Part shown: in pieces, positions 34,913 to 44,097 of the stretch
How positions within the stretch are numbered: the first letter of the stretch is position 1
Layout: each line of letters begins with the position of its first letter
NCBI GenBank assembly: GCA_901457705.2
Contig: LR590083.2
Coordinates: forward strand, 310,001 to 374,000
Direction: 5' to 3'
DNA: 64,000 nt
Source of the DNA: Beijerinckiaceae bacterium RH AL1
Lineage (GTDB): Bacteria; Pseudomonadota; Alphaproteobacteria; Rhizobiales; Beijerinckiaceae
Position numbers and translations under genes: made by a program
The notes under the pieces: generated by a model
Told to the model about the DNA's origin: nothing
What the model saw: only the letters and a program-made list of their open reading frames with translations
Databases searched by the model: none

Positions 34913-36634
34913 ATGACCATGACGACAGGCGAACCGCGACACGAGACTTGGAGCGACGGCGCGATCTTGTCACCCGGGAGCCCGCGCTACGAGCAGGCGT
35001 TTCCCACGCTGACAGCCCGCGACATCGACTGCGTCAGGCACTTCGCCGTCGCGCGGCATTACGATGACGGCGCGTACATCTTCGAAGCCGGCAAGCCGAC
35101 GCCGGGCATGGTCGTGATCCTGTCGGGACATGTCTCGGTCACCCAGCACGACGGTCTCGGGCACGTCGCACCGATCGTCGAACAAGGGCCGGGCCAATTC
35201 CTCGCCGAGATCAACGAGCTTGCCGGGCGCCCGGCGCTCGTTGATGCCCGAGCCGAAGGCAATGTCGAGGCTCTGCTGGTCTCGCCGAGCGGATTGAGGG
35301 CGCTGCTCGCCGCCGAAGCGAACCTCGGCGAACGCATCATGCGCGCGCTGATCCTGCGCCGCGTGAGCCTCATCCAGTTCAACGCGGGTGGCCCCGTCTT
35401 GCTCGGCACGCCGACCGCCAGCGACATGATCCGGCTGCAAGGCTTCCTCAGCCGCAACGGATACCCCTACCGCGTGCTCGACGTCCTCTCGGACCCCGAG
35501 GCCAGGGACGTCGTGGCGCGGCACGCGGCCGGAACGGCGTCCCTTCCCCTCGTGATCTGCCCGAACGGCGCGGTGCTGAGCAACCCGACCGAGGCGGAAC
35601 TGGCACGAGCGCTGGGCATGATCGGCGACGGGGGATCTCGGCCGCTCTACGATGTCGCAGTGGTCGGTGCCGGACCCGCGGGGTTGGCGACGGCGGTCTA
35701 TGCCGCGTCCGAAGGTCTCTCGGTCGTCGTCCTCGATGCGCGCGCCTATGGCGGACAGGCCGGCGCCAGCGCACGGATCGAAAACTACCTCGGCTTTCCC
35801 ACCGGCATTTCCGGGCTCGCCTTGACCGGACGCGCCTTTGCACAGGCGCAGAAATTCGGCGCCGAGATGATGATCCCCGTGGAAGCCAAGGTCCTCGATT
35901 GCAGCCGTTCGGACGGCGCCCTTCGGCTCGAGGTCGAAGGCGGGAGCCCCATCCGCGCGAAGACCGTCGTCGTGGCGAGCGGCGCCCGCTACCGCCGCCT
36001 CGCGGTCGCAAACCTCGAGCAGTTCGAAGGGCGGGGCGTCTGGTATTGGGCCTCGCCGATCGAGGCACGCCTTTGCGTCAACGAGACCGTGATCCTCGTC
36101 GGCGGCGGCAATTCCGCCGGGCAGGCCGCCGTCTTTCTGTCGGGGCATGCGGCCAAGATCATGATGCTGGTGCGCGACGCGAACCTTGCCGTCAGCATGT
36201 CCCGCTATCTCATCGATCGCATCGCCGCCACGCCCAACATCGACGTGAAGTTCAATACCGAGGTCATCGCCCTCGAAGGCTCGCGCGAGACCGGGCTGCA
36301 GAGAGTTCGATCGCGCAATCGGCTGACCGGCGTGGAAGTCACCGACGCGGTCCGCAACCTGTTCTCGTTCATCGGCGCCGATCCCGCGACCACTTGGCTT
36401 GAGGGATGCGATGTCCGGCTGGATCAGGCTGGCTTCGTCCTCACCGGCGATCCTCACGGCGGCGGTCGAGCGGGCTTCTCCCTCGAGACGACGGTTCCCG
36501 GCGTCTACGCCGTCGGCGACGTGCGATCGGGGTCCACCAAACGAGTCGGCGCTGCGATCGGCGAGGGCGCCCAGGTCGTCCAGGCGCTTCATGGCCATCT
36601 TGCGAACACGTCGTCCTCAGCCACCAAATCTTAG
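34913..36634 (+). CDS. cNMP-binding domain fused to thioredoxin-reductase-like flavoprotein
   Basis: A 573-residue fusion. Residues 30-150: cyclic-nucleotide-binding fold (DGAYIFEAGKPTPGMVVIL, GPGQFLAEINELAGRPALVD). Residues 165-240: thioredoxin/glutaredoxin-like segment (FLSRNGYPYRVLDVLSDPEA). Residues 250-570: FAD/NAD(P)H oxidoreductase (VAVVGAGPAGLATAVYAASE, ILVGGGNSAGQAAVFLSGHA, VYAVGDVRSGSTKRVGAAIG). The CxxC of TrxB is replaced at GVWYWASPIEARLC, so classical thioredoxin reduction is excluded. ATG 34913 preferred; a TTG at 34886 is possible. It may pass electrons to the downstream zinc-finger protein, an inference from adjacency. Confidence 0.85.
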   Translation: MTMTTGEPRHETWSDGAILSPGSPRYEQAFPTLTARDIDCVRHFAVARHYDDGAYIFEAGKPTPGMVVILSGHVSVTQHDGLGHVAPIVEQGPGQFLAEINELAGRPALVDARAEGNVEALLVSPSGLRALLAAEANLGERIMRALILRRVSLIQFNAGGPVLLGTPTASDMIRLQGFLSRNGYPYRVLDVLSDPEARDVVARHAAGTASLPLVICPNGAVLSNPTEAELARALGMIGDGGSRPLYDVAVVGAGPAGLATAVYAASEGLSVVVLDARAYGGQAGASARIENYLGFPTGISGLALTGRAFAQAQKFGAEMMIPVEAKVLDCSRSDGALRLEVEGGSPIRAKTVVVASGARYRRLAVANLEQFEGRGVWYWASPIEARLCVNETVILVGGGNSAGQAAVFLSGHAAKIMMLVRDANLAVSMSRYLIDRIAATPNIDVKFNTEVIALEGSRETGLQRVRSRNRLTGVEVTDAVRNLFSFIGADPATTWLEGCDVRLDQAGFVLTGDPHGGGRAGFSLETTVPGVYAVGDVRSGSTKRVGAAIGEGAQVVQALHGHLANTSSSATKS

Positions 36635-36645
36635 GAAACGAGCCT

Positions 36646-36954
36646 ATGGCCGATCTTTGCCCGCACATCCGCACCGTGCGAACCGTTCGGCCTAGTGCGC
36701 TGGGTTGTGAGGAATGTCTGCTGCTCGGCGATCCCTGGGTTCATCTGCGCCTGTGTCGGACCTGCGGTCACGTCGGTTGTTGCGACTCGTCCCCGAACCG
36801 GCACGCGACGCGGCATTTTCACGCGACCGGGCATCCGATCGTGGAGGGATATGATCCGCCGGAGGGCTGGGGCTGGTGCTATGTCGACGAGGTGGCGTTC
36901 GATTTGTCCGATCGCATGACGCCGCACCCAGGGCCAATCCCTCGATTCTACTAA
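36646..36954 (+). CDS. UBP-type zinc finger protein
   Basis: A 102-residue protein with AGGAAAC upstream of the ATG, 11 bases after the TrxR-like gene. ZnF-UBP ligands are clear: CEECLLLGDPWVHLRLCRTC, then GHVGCCDSSPNRHATRHFHA and TGHPIVEGYDPPEGWGWCYV. Bacterial members of this family repeatedly neighbour cNMP-binding/TrxR-like fusions like the one upstream. The bacterial ligand is unknown, since there is no ubiquitin system here. Probably works with the upstream flavoprotein. Confidence 0.88.
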   Translation: MADLCPHIRTVRTVRPSALGCEECLLLGDPWVHLRLCRTCGHVGCCDSSPNRHATRHFHATGHPIVEGYDPPEGWGWCYVDEVAFDLSDRMTPHPGPIPRFY

Positions 36955-37348
36955 GAGCGCAGCCGCGGCGGTGCGAGCTTGCAATCGCAATATCGCATTT
37001 ATTTGTGGTCAAACGACTAATCGGCGTACGCGCTTTCACGTGTTGACGCCTGAGCATGGCATGCGCTGCCACCGGCGAACAGCTCGCAAGCCGCATTCCT
37101 ATTCGACTATCGTCGACTTCAGCTTGCTTGCAGCGCGGCGAGCGCAGCTGCGGCCGCGCCGTCGACTAGCCGGGCTCGCGAGATCCGGGGACATTCCGTA
37201 GGCACGATACGCATGCGCCAAAGGCGTCGATGATCCAAATTCAACCACGCACATTCGATCGCAGGCACGCAGTTCCTGCGAAACCGACTTGGCAAATCGC
37301 ACGACTGACGAGCTCCGTCGGGCTCGGGTCGACCTCGGGAGTGGTAGC
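36955..37348. other. intergenic region without a gene
   Basis: 394 bases before the formaldehyde dehydrogenase gene. Short frames exist but lack coding character. Expected to contain the fdhA promoter; no clear elements were identified. Confidence 0.4.
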
Positions 37349-38553
37349 ATGGCCAACGGAAACCGCGTCGTCACCTTCTTGGAGCCCTATAAGGTCAAGG
37401 TCGAAACGATCAAGTACCCAGAGCTTGCCGACCCCCACGGCAAGAAGATCGAGCACGGCGTCATCTTGAGGATCGTGGCGACCAACATCTGCGGCAGCGA
37501 TCAGCACATCTACCATGGTCGCTTCGCGGCGCCCTCCGGGATGGTGATGGGTCACGAGATGACCGGCGAGGTCATCGAGGTCGGCCGCGACGTCGAGTTC
37601 ATTAAGAAGGGCGATCTCTGCTCTGTGCCGTTCAACGTCTCCTGCGGACGCTGCCGCAACTGCAAGGAGCGGCACACCGACGTCTGCATGAACGTCAACG
37701 ACAAGGTCGATTGCGGCGCCTACGGCTTCAACCTCGGCAACTGGCAGGGCGGCCAGGCCGACTATCTCATGGTGCCGTTCGCCGACTGGAACCTGCTGCC
37801 CTTCCCCGACAAGGCGCAGGCGATGGCGAAGATCCGGGATCTGACCTTGCTCTCGGACATCCTGCCCACGGGCTATCACGGCTGCATGGCGGCCGGATGC
37901 AGGACGGGATCCACGATCTATATCGCGGGTGCGGGACCGGTCGGGCGGTGTGCGGCCGCCAGCGCCAGGCTTCTCGGCGCTTCCTGCATCATCGTCGCCG
38001 ACCGGAACAAGGCGCGGCTCGATCTCGTGCGGAAGGCCGGCTACCAGACCGTCGACACGAGCAGCGAGACGCCGGTTCCCGATCAGATCGAGGCGATCCT
38101 CGGGCATCGCGAGGTCGACTGCGGCGTCGACGCGGTGGTCTCGAGGCCCACGGTGAAGGCGATGCCGACGGCGAAATCCGCTCCGAGGCCGTCATCAATA
38201 CGCTGTTCGAGGTGGTTCGGGCCGGCGGCGCCATGGGGATCCCGGGCATCTACACCGACCTCGACCCCGGCGCGCCGAAGACCGAGATGGCGAAAAAGGG
38301 CGAGCTCCCGCTGGCGTTCAGCAAAGCCTGGATCAAGTCGCCGCAACTGACCGGCGGTCAGGCGCCGGTCATGAAGTACAACCGCGATTTGATGATGGCG
38401 ATCCTGTGGGATCGGATGCCGTACCTGAGCGAGGTGGTGAACACCGAGATCATCAAGCTCGAGGATGCCCCGCACGCCTACAAGAATTTTAGCGACGGCG
38501 TGGCGAAGAAGTTCGTCATCGATCCGCACGGCACCATCGCGAAGGCGGCCTAG
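37349..38553 (+). pseudogene. fdhA: glutathione-independent formaldehyde dehydrogenase, one frameshift
   Basis: One missing G at 38137-38138 splits an otherwise complete gene of 401 codons; adding it restores VDAVGLEAHGEGDADG. Zinc alcohol dehydrogenase family: catalytic zinc motif TNICGSDQHIYHGRF, MVMGHEMTGEVIEVG, structural zinc cysteines CGRCRNCKERHTDVC, and NAD fold IYIAGAGPVGRCAAASARLL. The C-terminus (SEVVNTEIIKLEDAPHAYKN) is full. It oxidises formaldehyde to formate with NAD without glutathione, as in Pseudomonas FDH. ATG 37349 has GGGAG upstream. The frameshift is probably a sequencing indel. Confidence 0.9.
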
Positions 38554-38631
38554 GCGGCGCGCGGCGCGCAGATCAGCGCGGCGCGCGGGGCCGTCCGTTC
38601 GACGTTTCGTTGCTTCTGGCAGGAGGTGAGC

Positions 38632-38874
38632 ATGACAAGGATACTCGCACTCGTCGCTCTCCTCTTCGCCGGGAACGCTTGGGCGCAAGAGCCCATCGTC
38701 CTCGAGAAGATCGGAGCCGTGCGCATGGCGCTCCCGGACGAGCTCTTACGCCACGACAATCGCGCGGAGATGTCCGCCCGGCCCGATGTCTCACCCCTTG
38801 ATGGTCCGACCCGAATGCCCGGAGGGACCGAAGGCGCAGCGCGTAGCGCGGGAGAAGCGCCCGGCGGGCACTGA
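38632..38874 (+). CDS. small exported hypothetical protein
   Basis: An 80-residue protein with a very strong AGGAGGTGA site immediately upstream of its ATG. A classic signal peptide (ILALVALLFAGNAWAQ) is followed by PIVLEKIGAVRMALPDELLR and a polar, Pro/Gly-rich end. It lies between the formaldehyde dehydrogenase and a DJ-1 protein on the same strand. No family recognised. Confidence 0.65.
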   Translation: MTRILALVALLFAGNAWAQEPIVLEKIGAVRMALPDELLRHDNRAEMSARPDVSPLDGPTRMPGGTEGAARSAGEAPGGH

Positions 38875-38930
38875 CCGTTCCCTAGCCGATCGACGAACCG
38901 AGCATCGTTCGCTCTCAAAGGAATTCATCC

Positions 38931-39614
38931 ATGAAAATCCTTATGGTGCTCACCTCGCACGACCAGCTCGGCACGACCGGCCGCAAGACCGGCTTCTGGC
39001 TCGGGGAGTTTGCGGCGCCCTACTATGCCTTCAGGGACGCCGGCGCCGACATCGTCCTGGCTTCGCCCAAAGGCGGGCAGCCACCGCTCGACCCCAAAAG
39101 CAACGAGCCGGACGCGCAGACCGAGGCGACGCGTCGCTTCCAGGCCGACGAGCCCGCCAAGGCGGCGCTGGCCAAGACCTTGAGGCTCGACACGGTCTCG
39201 CACCACGGGTTCGATGCGGTCTTCTATCCGGGCGGCCATGGTCCGCTGTGGGATCTCGCGGAGGACAAGCACTCGATCGCGCTCATCCAGACGACCATCG
39301 CAGCCGGAAAGCCCGTTGCCCTCGTCTGCCATGCGCCGGGCGTGCTGCGGCACGCCAAGGCCGCCGACGGCAAGCCGTTGGTCGAAGGAAAGAAGGTCAC
39401 CGGCTTCACCGACGGCGAGGAGGAGGCGGTGGGTCTCACGAAAGTCGTGCCGTTCCTTGTCGAGGACGAGCTGAAGCGCAACGGCGGCCTTTTCACCAGG
39501 GGCGCAGATTGGGCACCGCACGTGGTCCGCGACGGGCTGCTCATCACCGGCCAGAACCCAGCCTCTTCGGCCCCCGCCGCCGAGCTGCTGCTCGACCATC
39601 TCGGGGCGCGATAG
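38931..39614 (+). CDS. type 1 glutamine amidotransferase-like (DJ-1/PfpI, Hsp31 clade) protein
   Basis: A 227-residue protein with the Hsp31/GLO3-like arrangement: ILMVLTSHDQLGTTGRKTGF, the acid region GFWLGEFAAPYYAF, YPGGHGPLWDLAEDKHSIAL and the nucleophile elbow ALVCHAPGVLRHA with catalytic Cys. Family members are glyoxalase III or holdase-type stress proteins that remove reactive aldehydes. Position after formaldehyde dehydrogenase suggests a carbonyl-stress set. Complete. Confidence 0.9.
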   Translation: MKILMVLTSHDQLGTTGRKTGFWLGEFAAPYYAFRDAGADIVLASPKGGQPPLDPKSNEPDAQTEATRRFQADEPAKAALAKTLRLDTVSHHGFDAVFYPGGHGPLWDLAEDKHSIALIQTTIAAGKPVALVCHAPGVLRHAKAADGKPLVEGKKVTGFTDGEEEAVGLTKVVPFLVEDELKRNGGLFTRGADWAPHVVRDGLLITGQNPASSAPAAELLLDHLGAR

Positions 39615-39659
39615 CGCGCTCTCGATCGCCGGCGGCTGCGTCGCGGCCGAGCGCGGCCG

Positions 39660-40253
39660 TCATCCGCTTTTCGACAGCAGCGCAGCGGCCTCGTCGGGCT
39701 CCCGCTCGACGAACCAGGTCCAGAATTCGCGTCGCCGCTCGAGGTCGAGATCGACGTCGGCGGCCTGCCATTGCGCGCCGCCCGCAAAGGCCGTCGCGGC
39801 CTGGAACGCGCTGTCCCAGGCCCAGACCTCGGCATCCCTCTCGTCGTCCACATCCTGGTAGGTGAAATCTTCGAGGCATACCGTCATCGCCGTGAGCAGG
39901 CTCCAGAGCGATGAGACCCTCGACTGCTCCGTTCCTTCGGTCTGGAAGAGGAACGCATCGGCGACTGTCGCAAGCTCGTCCCGGCGCGCCTTGAAGGGCT
40001 CGACAGGCCCGTCGGATCCGAGAAAGGCGATGGACGCGCTGAGATCGTCGCGCAGGCGCGCGTAGCTCGGATCGTCGTGCCAGAACCCGAGCGATCGCCT
40101 TGCACAAACCAGCGACATCGCCGCGCGTCGCGCATGCCCCGGCGCTCGACGATCCGGCGACGTCGGGCCTAACGATTTCATGTAGGCGATCCGCGTCGGA
40201 TAGCGGACGATCCCGAGCTGCTCCAGCTCGCGCTTGCACTCTGCCAAGGTCAA
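39660..40253 (-). CDS. hypothetical protein
   Basis: A 197-residue soluble, mostly helical protein: ECKRELEQLGIVRYPTRIAY, PFKARRDELATVADAFLFQT, then acidic DVDDERDAEVWAWDSAFQAA and a Trp-rich FWTWFVEREPDEAAALL end. No motif recognised. It converges with the DJ-1 gene (45-base gap containing a CGGCCG-AGCG-CGGCCG hairpin near 39635-39655) and diverges from the UDG gene. Confidence 0.6.
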   Translation of the reverse strand: MTLAECKRELEQLGIVRYPTRIAYMKSLGPTSPDRRAPGHARRAAMSLVCARRSLGFWHDDPSYARLRDDLSASIAFLGSDGPVEPFKARRDELATVADAFLFQTEGTEQSRVSSLWSLLTAMTVCLEDFTYQDVDDERDAEVWAWDSAFQAATAFAGGAQWQAADVDLDLERRREFWTWFVEREPDEAAALLSKSG

Positions 40254-40515
40254 GTGCGCCTCTCATTTTGCGAGACCACACGTGCAGGCTCGCCTATCGC
40301 GGCGTCGTTGTCACGGAAGGGTCCGAAGTTGCTTATGGGCTCGCCCTCGTGGCTTGCCATCGACTACGCGAAGCTCAGGCAACCCTGGCCGAGATAGGAC
40401 TGCGATCGGCGCCAACGGCCGACGGTGCGGCAGCGTCGTTGACGAGGTCATCGCGTAACGGCTTCTTAGACGGATCGACCCGAACGAGGTCGTCCTTCAA
40501 GCGCGCCGATCCGTG

Positions 40516-41115
40516 ATGACTGCACCCAACACGAAGCAAGTGCTCACTCCATTGCATCTGGAGATTGCCGCTTGCCGTGTCTGCGAGCCGCACCTCCCGG
40601 CGGGGCCGCGGCCCATCGTCCAGTTCAGCTCGACGTCGCGCATCGTGATCATCGGGCAGGCTCCGGGATCGAAAGTGCACGCGAGCGGCGTGCCCTGGGC
40701 CGATGACAGCGGATCCCGGCTGCGCGCCTGGACCGGGATCGAGCCAGACGACTTCTACGATCCCGAAAAGGTGGCCTTGATGCCGATGGGCTTCTGCTAT
40801 CCAGGCAAAGGGCCGAGCGGCGACCTGCCGCCGCGGCCCGAATGCGCGCCGCTCTGGCACGACCGCATTCTTGCGGTGCTGCCCGCCGACCGGCTGACCT
40901 TGCTCGTCGGCAGCTATGCCCAGGCGCGCTACCTGGCCGACGGCGGAAAGTCCATGGTCGAGCGCGTGCGCGACGGGTTCACCGCAGACGGCGCTGTCGT
41001 CGCGCTGCCGCATCCCTCGTGGCGCGTGGTCGGCTGGATGAAGCGCCACCCGTGGTACGAGGAGACGCTGCTGCCGAGGCTCCGACGTCGGGTACGGGCC
41101 GCTCTCGGTGCGTAG
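40516..41115 (+). CDS. uracil-DNA glycosylase family protein
   Basis: A 199-residue UDG-fold protein. Signatures: IVIIGQAPGSKVHASGVPW (active-site water/phosphate loop), LRAWTGIEPDDFYDPEKVAL, MPMGFCYPGKGPSGDLPPR, and the C-terminal ALPHPSWRVVGWMKRHPWY with the HPS motif. Normal for the short family of about 190-200 residues common in alphaproteobacteria. ATG 40516 preferred over the GTG at 40513. It probably excises uracil or acts on related lesions; activity is not certain for this subfamily. It is isolated from the 22 kb cluster. Confidence 0.88.
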   Translation: MTAPNTKQVLTPLHLEIAACRVCEPHLPAGPRPIVQFSSTSRIVIIGQAPGSKVHASGVPWADDSGSRLRAWTGIEPDDFYDPEKVALMPMGFCYPGKGPSGDLPPRPECAPLWHDRILAVLPADRLTLLVGSYAQARYLADGGKSMVERVRDGFTADGAVVALPHPSWRVVGWMKRHPWYEETLLPRLRRRVRAALGA

Positions 41116-41129
41116 CCGGGCGCGGGGTC

Positions 41130-43205
41130 TCAAAGGTCGAGCGTCACGCCTTCGCGGTCGGCGCTGTCGTCGAGATGCGCGCCGGGCCGGGGGCGGCCGA
41201 CGCAGATCAGCGCTTCGCCCTCGGCGATCTCGTGTGCAGGCGGCTCGGGATACTCGACGGCGCCCTTCAAGAGCCGCGTTGCGCAGGTGCCGCACACGCC
41301 CGAGCGACAGCTCGACAGGACCGCGACGCCCGCCCGCTCGACCGTGTCGAGCAGCGAGCCGTCGCGCGGCCGCCAGCGCAGCACCTTGCCGCTTTTCGCG
41401 AGGTCGACCCGCACCGCTTCCTCGTCGCTCGCGGCCGCAGCATCCGGGCGGCGCGCGACCGAGGCGGGCCCAAAACTCTCGAAGCGGATGCGCGCGTCGG
41501 GCACGTTGAGGTCGCGCAGGCCGTCGTAGAGCCCCTGCATGAAGCCAGGCGGCCCGCAAAGATAGAAGTCGTAATCGTCGAACGGCAGCACACGCTTTAG
41601 CAGCGCGACATCGATGCGGCCGACGCTGTCCGGCGCGTCGCCCTCGCTCGGCGCGCTGTACGCGGTGTGGACGCGAAGATTTGCGTGCAGCTCGGCCTTG
41701 CGGCGCAGATGAGCCGCGAAGGCGTGGCCGGCGGCGTTGCGCGCGCCATGGACGAACCAGATCGGCGCGTGGTGGCGCGTGCGGCCATCGTTGACGAGCA
41801 GGTCGTTCAGCATCGCCAGCATCGGCGTGATGCCGACGCCGGCCGAAACGAGCACGACCGCGCGGTTCGGCGGCGTTTCGAAGGTGAAGCTGCCCCGCGG
41901 CGCCATCGCCTCGATCAGCGTGCCCGGGGTGGCGTGGTCGTGCAGCCAATCGGAGACCCCGCCGCGCCCTTCGCGCTTGACGCTGATGCGATAGGTGCCG
42001 CCCGGCGAATCGGAGAGCGTGTAGGTTCGCGTGACCGGCGCGGCCCAGCCCGGCGGCTCGACGCGGACCGGCAGGAACTGTCCCGCACGATAGCCGGCAC
42101 GCCCGCCGCCGTCGGCAGGCTCGAGGTAGAAGGAGCGCACCGAGTCGCTCTCCACCTCAATCCGTGTGATACGAAACGGTCTCCAGACATTGCGGTCGCG
42201 CTCGGCGGCGATTGCCGCGTCCGCCTCGGCCCAGGTCCCGGTGCGCGCCAGCAGCGGCGACCAGTCGGGCGCCGAAAAGGCCAACGGCAAGGCCCGCTCG
42301 ACGCGGATCACCTCGGTCGCGTGATAGCGCACCAGCCGCTGCGCGCCGACGAAGGCGGCAAGCTCGGGTCCATCCCAGATCACCTCGGCGCGGGCAGCGA
42401 TGTAGAGCCTGTCGCCGGTCTCGAAATCGGGGAACAACAGCCCGGCGCGATCGTCGGCGAGGAAGTTGCCGAGCGTGTTGAACATGAAGTTGCCGACGAA
42501 GTCGGGCGTGGTCAGGGTCTGCGCATCGTCGACGCGCACGAAGCCCGGCCGACCCCCGCGGTGGCCGACGTCGGGACCCGCAGCTTCCCCGTCTTCTTCT
42601 CGCGGATCGGCGCTTGCGACGAAGAAGGTGTCGGCCTTTTCGATGATCGCGCGCGCGGCCGCATCGAGCGTCGTCGCGCGATGGACCGGACGCGGTTCGG
42701 GTTTGCGCGGATCGGCGGTGAAACGCGCGTCGCGCCCCTGGATATACTGCGGGCAGACGCCGAGCGTCTGCCGCACCGCGATCGCGAAGCCGTTTGGACC
42801 CGCACGCTTCACCACGCCGATCGCGCGATTGCGCCGCCGGGTCGGCAGCTGCACGCCCAAGAGCGCGATCCCGGCACCGTCGCGCAGCGTCTCGTTCAGC
42901 GGATCGCCGAACAGCGGCCGCCCCGCCACCTCGAGCCGGTGCGCATCGGGAGCGGCGATAAAGCCCGGGTCGCCGACGATCATCGATGCCCAGGGCTGGC
43001 CGTGCGCATCGACCGTGCCCACGAAAGCGTAGGGCAACAAACCAAAGAACGCACGATGCTGCTCGGTCAGGTACCGCCGCACCGAGCGTCGCCCCTGCGC
43101 ATCGACCTTGTCGACTACGCCGACGCGGCGCTGGATCGCGAGCTCGCCCGGGTGGAATGGCGATGGCGCGAGGTCCCATCCCAAGGGAAGCGGGTCGGTG
43201 CTCAT
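41130..43205 (-). CDS. PNPOx-like / FAD-NAD(P)H reductase / 2Fe-2S ferredoxin fusion
   Basis: A 691-residue three-part oxidoreductase. Residues 1-330: pyridoxamine-phosphate-oxidase-like flavin domain (YAFVGTVDAHGQPWASMIVG, FMFNTLGNFLADDRAGLLFP). Residues 345-590: ferredoxin-reductase-like FAD and NAD domains (TRTYTLSDSPGGTYRISVKR, VLVSAGVGITPMLAMLND, YLCGPPGFMQGLYDGL). The C-terminal 85 residues form a plant-type 2Fe-2S ferredoxin (SSCRSGVCGTCATRLLKG, LICVG). The start at 43205 gives normal N-terminal PNPOx architecture; the upstream extension is non-coding. The substrate is unknown. Followed on the same strand side by GST. Confidence 0.9.
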   Translation of the reverse strand: MSTDPLPLGWDLAPSPFHPGELAIQRRVGVVDKVDAQGRRSVRRYLTEQHRAFFGLLPYAFVGTVDAHGQPWASMIVGDPGFIAAPDAHRLEVAGRPLFGDPLNETLRDGAGIALLGVQLPTRRRNRAIGVVKRAGPNGFAIAVRQTLGVCPQYIQGRDARFTADPRKPEPRPVHRATTLDAAARAIIEKADTFFVASADPREEDGEAAGPDVGHRGGRPGFVRVDDAQTLTTPDFVGNFMFNTLGNFLADDRAGLLFPDFETGDRLYIAARAEVIWDGPELAAFVGAQRLVRYHATEVIRVERALPLAFSAPDWSPLLARTGTWAEADAAIAAERDRNVWRPFRITRIEVESDSVRSFYLEPADGGGRAGYRAGQFLPVRVEPPGWAAPVTRTYTLSDSPGGTYRISVKREGRGGVSDWLHDHATPGTLIEAMAPRGSFTFETPPNRAVVLVSAGVGITPMLAMLNDLLVNDGRTRHHAPIWFVHGARNAAGHAFAAHLRRKAELHANLRVHTAYSAPSEGDAPDSVGRIDVALLKRVLPFDDYDFYLCGPPGFMQGLYDGLRDLNVPDARIRFESFGPASVARRPDAAAASDEEAVRVDLAKSGKVLRWRPRDGSLLDTVERAGVAVLSSCRSGVCGTCATRLLKGAVEYPEPPAHEIAEGEALICVGRPRPGAHLDDSADREGVTLDL

Positions 43206-43249
43206 GAGGTCGGTCCTCGCAAGGCGGAGGGGGAGCCCGGGCCGCCGCT

Positions 43250-43879
43250 TCAGGCGGCCTGGAATAGGCCGGCGGGCGTCTTCTTCAGGGGCACGAAGCC
43301 CGGCAGCGCCTCGACACGTGCCAGCCATGCCCTGACGTTCTCATAGGGCGACAGATCGACATTCCCCTCCGGCGCGTGCGCGATGTAGCTGTAGAGCGCG
43401 ACGTCGGCGACGGTGGGCTTCGCACCCGCCACGAGCCAGTCGTGGCCCGCAAGCTCGGCGTCGATCAGCGACAGCACGGCGTGCGCGCGCTTGATCACCT
43501 CGTCGGCGTTGAGGGCCGCGCCGAAGACGGTGATGAGGCGCGCGGCGGCGGGGCCGGAGGCGATCTGCCCGGCCGCGACCGACAGCCAGCGCTGCACCGC
43601 CGCCGCACCCTTGGCGTCCTCGGGCAGCCAGTCGGTCTTGCCGTGCTTCTTGGCGAGATACACCAGGATCGCGTTGGAATCGGGAACGACCGTGTCGCCG
43701 TCGACCAGAACCGGCACCTGACCGAACGGGTTGAGCTCGAGGAAATCGGGCGCCTTCTGCGCGCGCTTGGCGAGATCGACCTCGACGAGCTCGACCTCAA
43801 CCCCGATCAGCGACGCGAAGAGCTGCGCGCGGTGCGAATGGCCGGACAGCGCGTGCCAGTAGAGCTTGGGGCTGGGCAT
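43250..43879 (-). CDS. glutathione S-transferase
   Basis: A 209-residue cytosolic GST. The N-terminal thioredoxin fold begins [20 protein letters not shown] and carries [20 protein letters not shown], the cis-Pro and glutathione gamma-Glu site. The helical C-terminal domain includes [20 protein letters not shown]. It sits 44 bases upstream of the oxidoreductase on the same strand, so the two are probably an operon for electrophile or redox detoxification. Possible regulation by the TetR gene just upstream. Confidence 0.92.
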   Translation of the reverse strand: MPSPKLYWHALSGHSHRAQLFASLIGVEVELVEVDLAKRAQKAPDFLELNPFGQVPVLVDGDTVVPDSNAILVYLAKKHGKTDWLPEDAKGAAAVQRWLSVAAGQIASGPAAARLITVFGAALNADEVIKRAHAVLSLIDAELAGHDWLVAGAKPTVADVALYSYIAHAPEGNVDLSPYENVRAWLARVEALPGFVPLKKTPAGLFQAA

Positions 43880-44097
43880 GTCGAACGTTCCTTCGAAGGG
43901 GCTGCAGGTTGATGGACGCAAGCCGTTTCGCTCACACTCCCGACATGACGACGGCGGCGTTGCTTGTATATGGCCGTGTTGGCACTTGTTTATTGCAGGT
44001 CCCGCAATGATGGGCCGGCGCGAGACCTGCCTTGGTCTTCGACGACCCACGATGCGTGCGGTCGGGCTCGAAGGCGAGCCCTCAAGCGCGACCAGTG

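Noticed and set aside
34970-36598. 542-codon open frame antisense to the TrxR-like gene
   Set aside because: No recognisable motifs, and the opposite strand encodes a complete flavoprotein.
38550-38620. GC-rich hairpin after fdhA considered as a rho-independent terminator
   Set aside because: The dyad of GCGCGC units has no following T-run, so it is probably just local GC richness.
41667-43346. 559-codon plus-strand frame over the PNPOx/ferredoxin fusion
   Set aside because: Arg/Gly-rich shadow of the minus-strand gene, which shows flavin, NAD and 2Fe-2S motifs.
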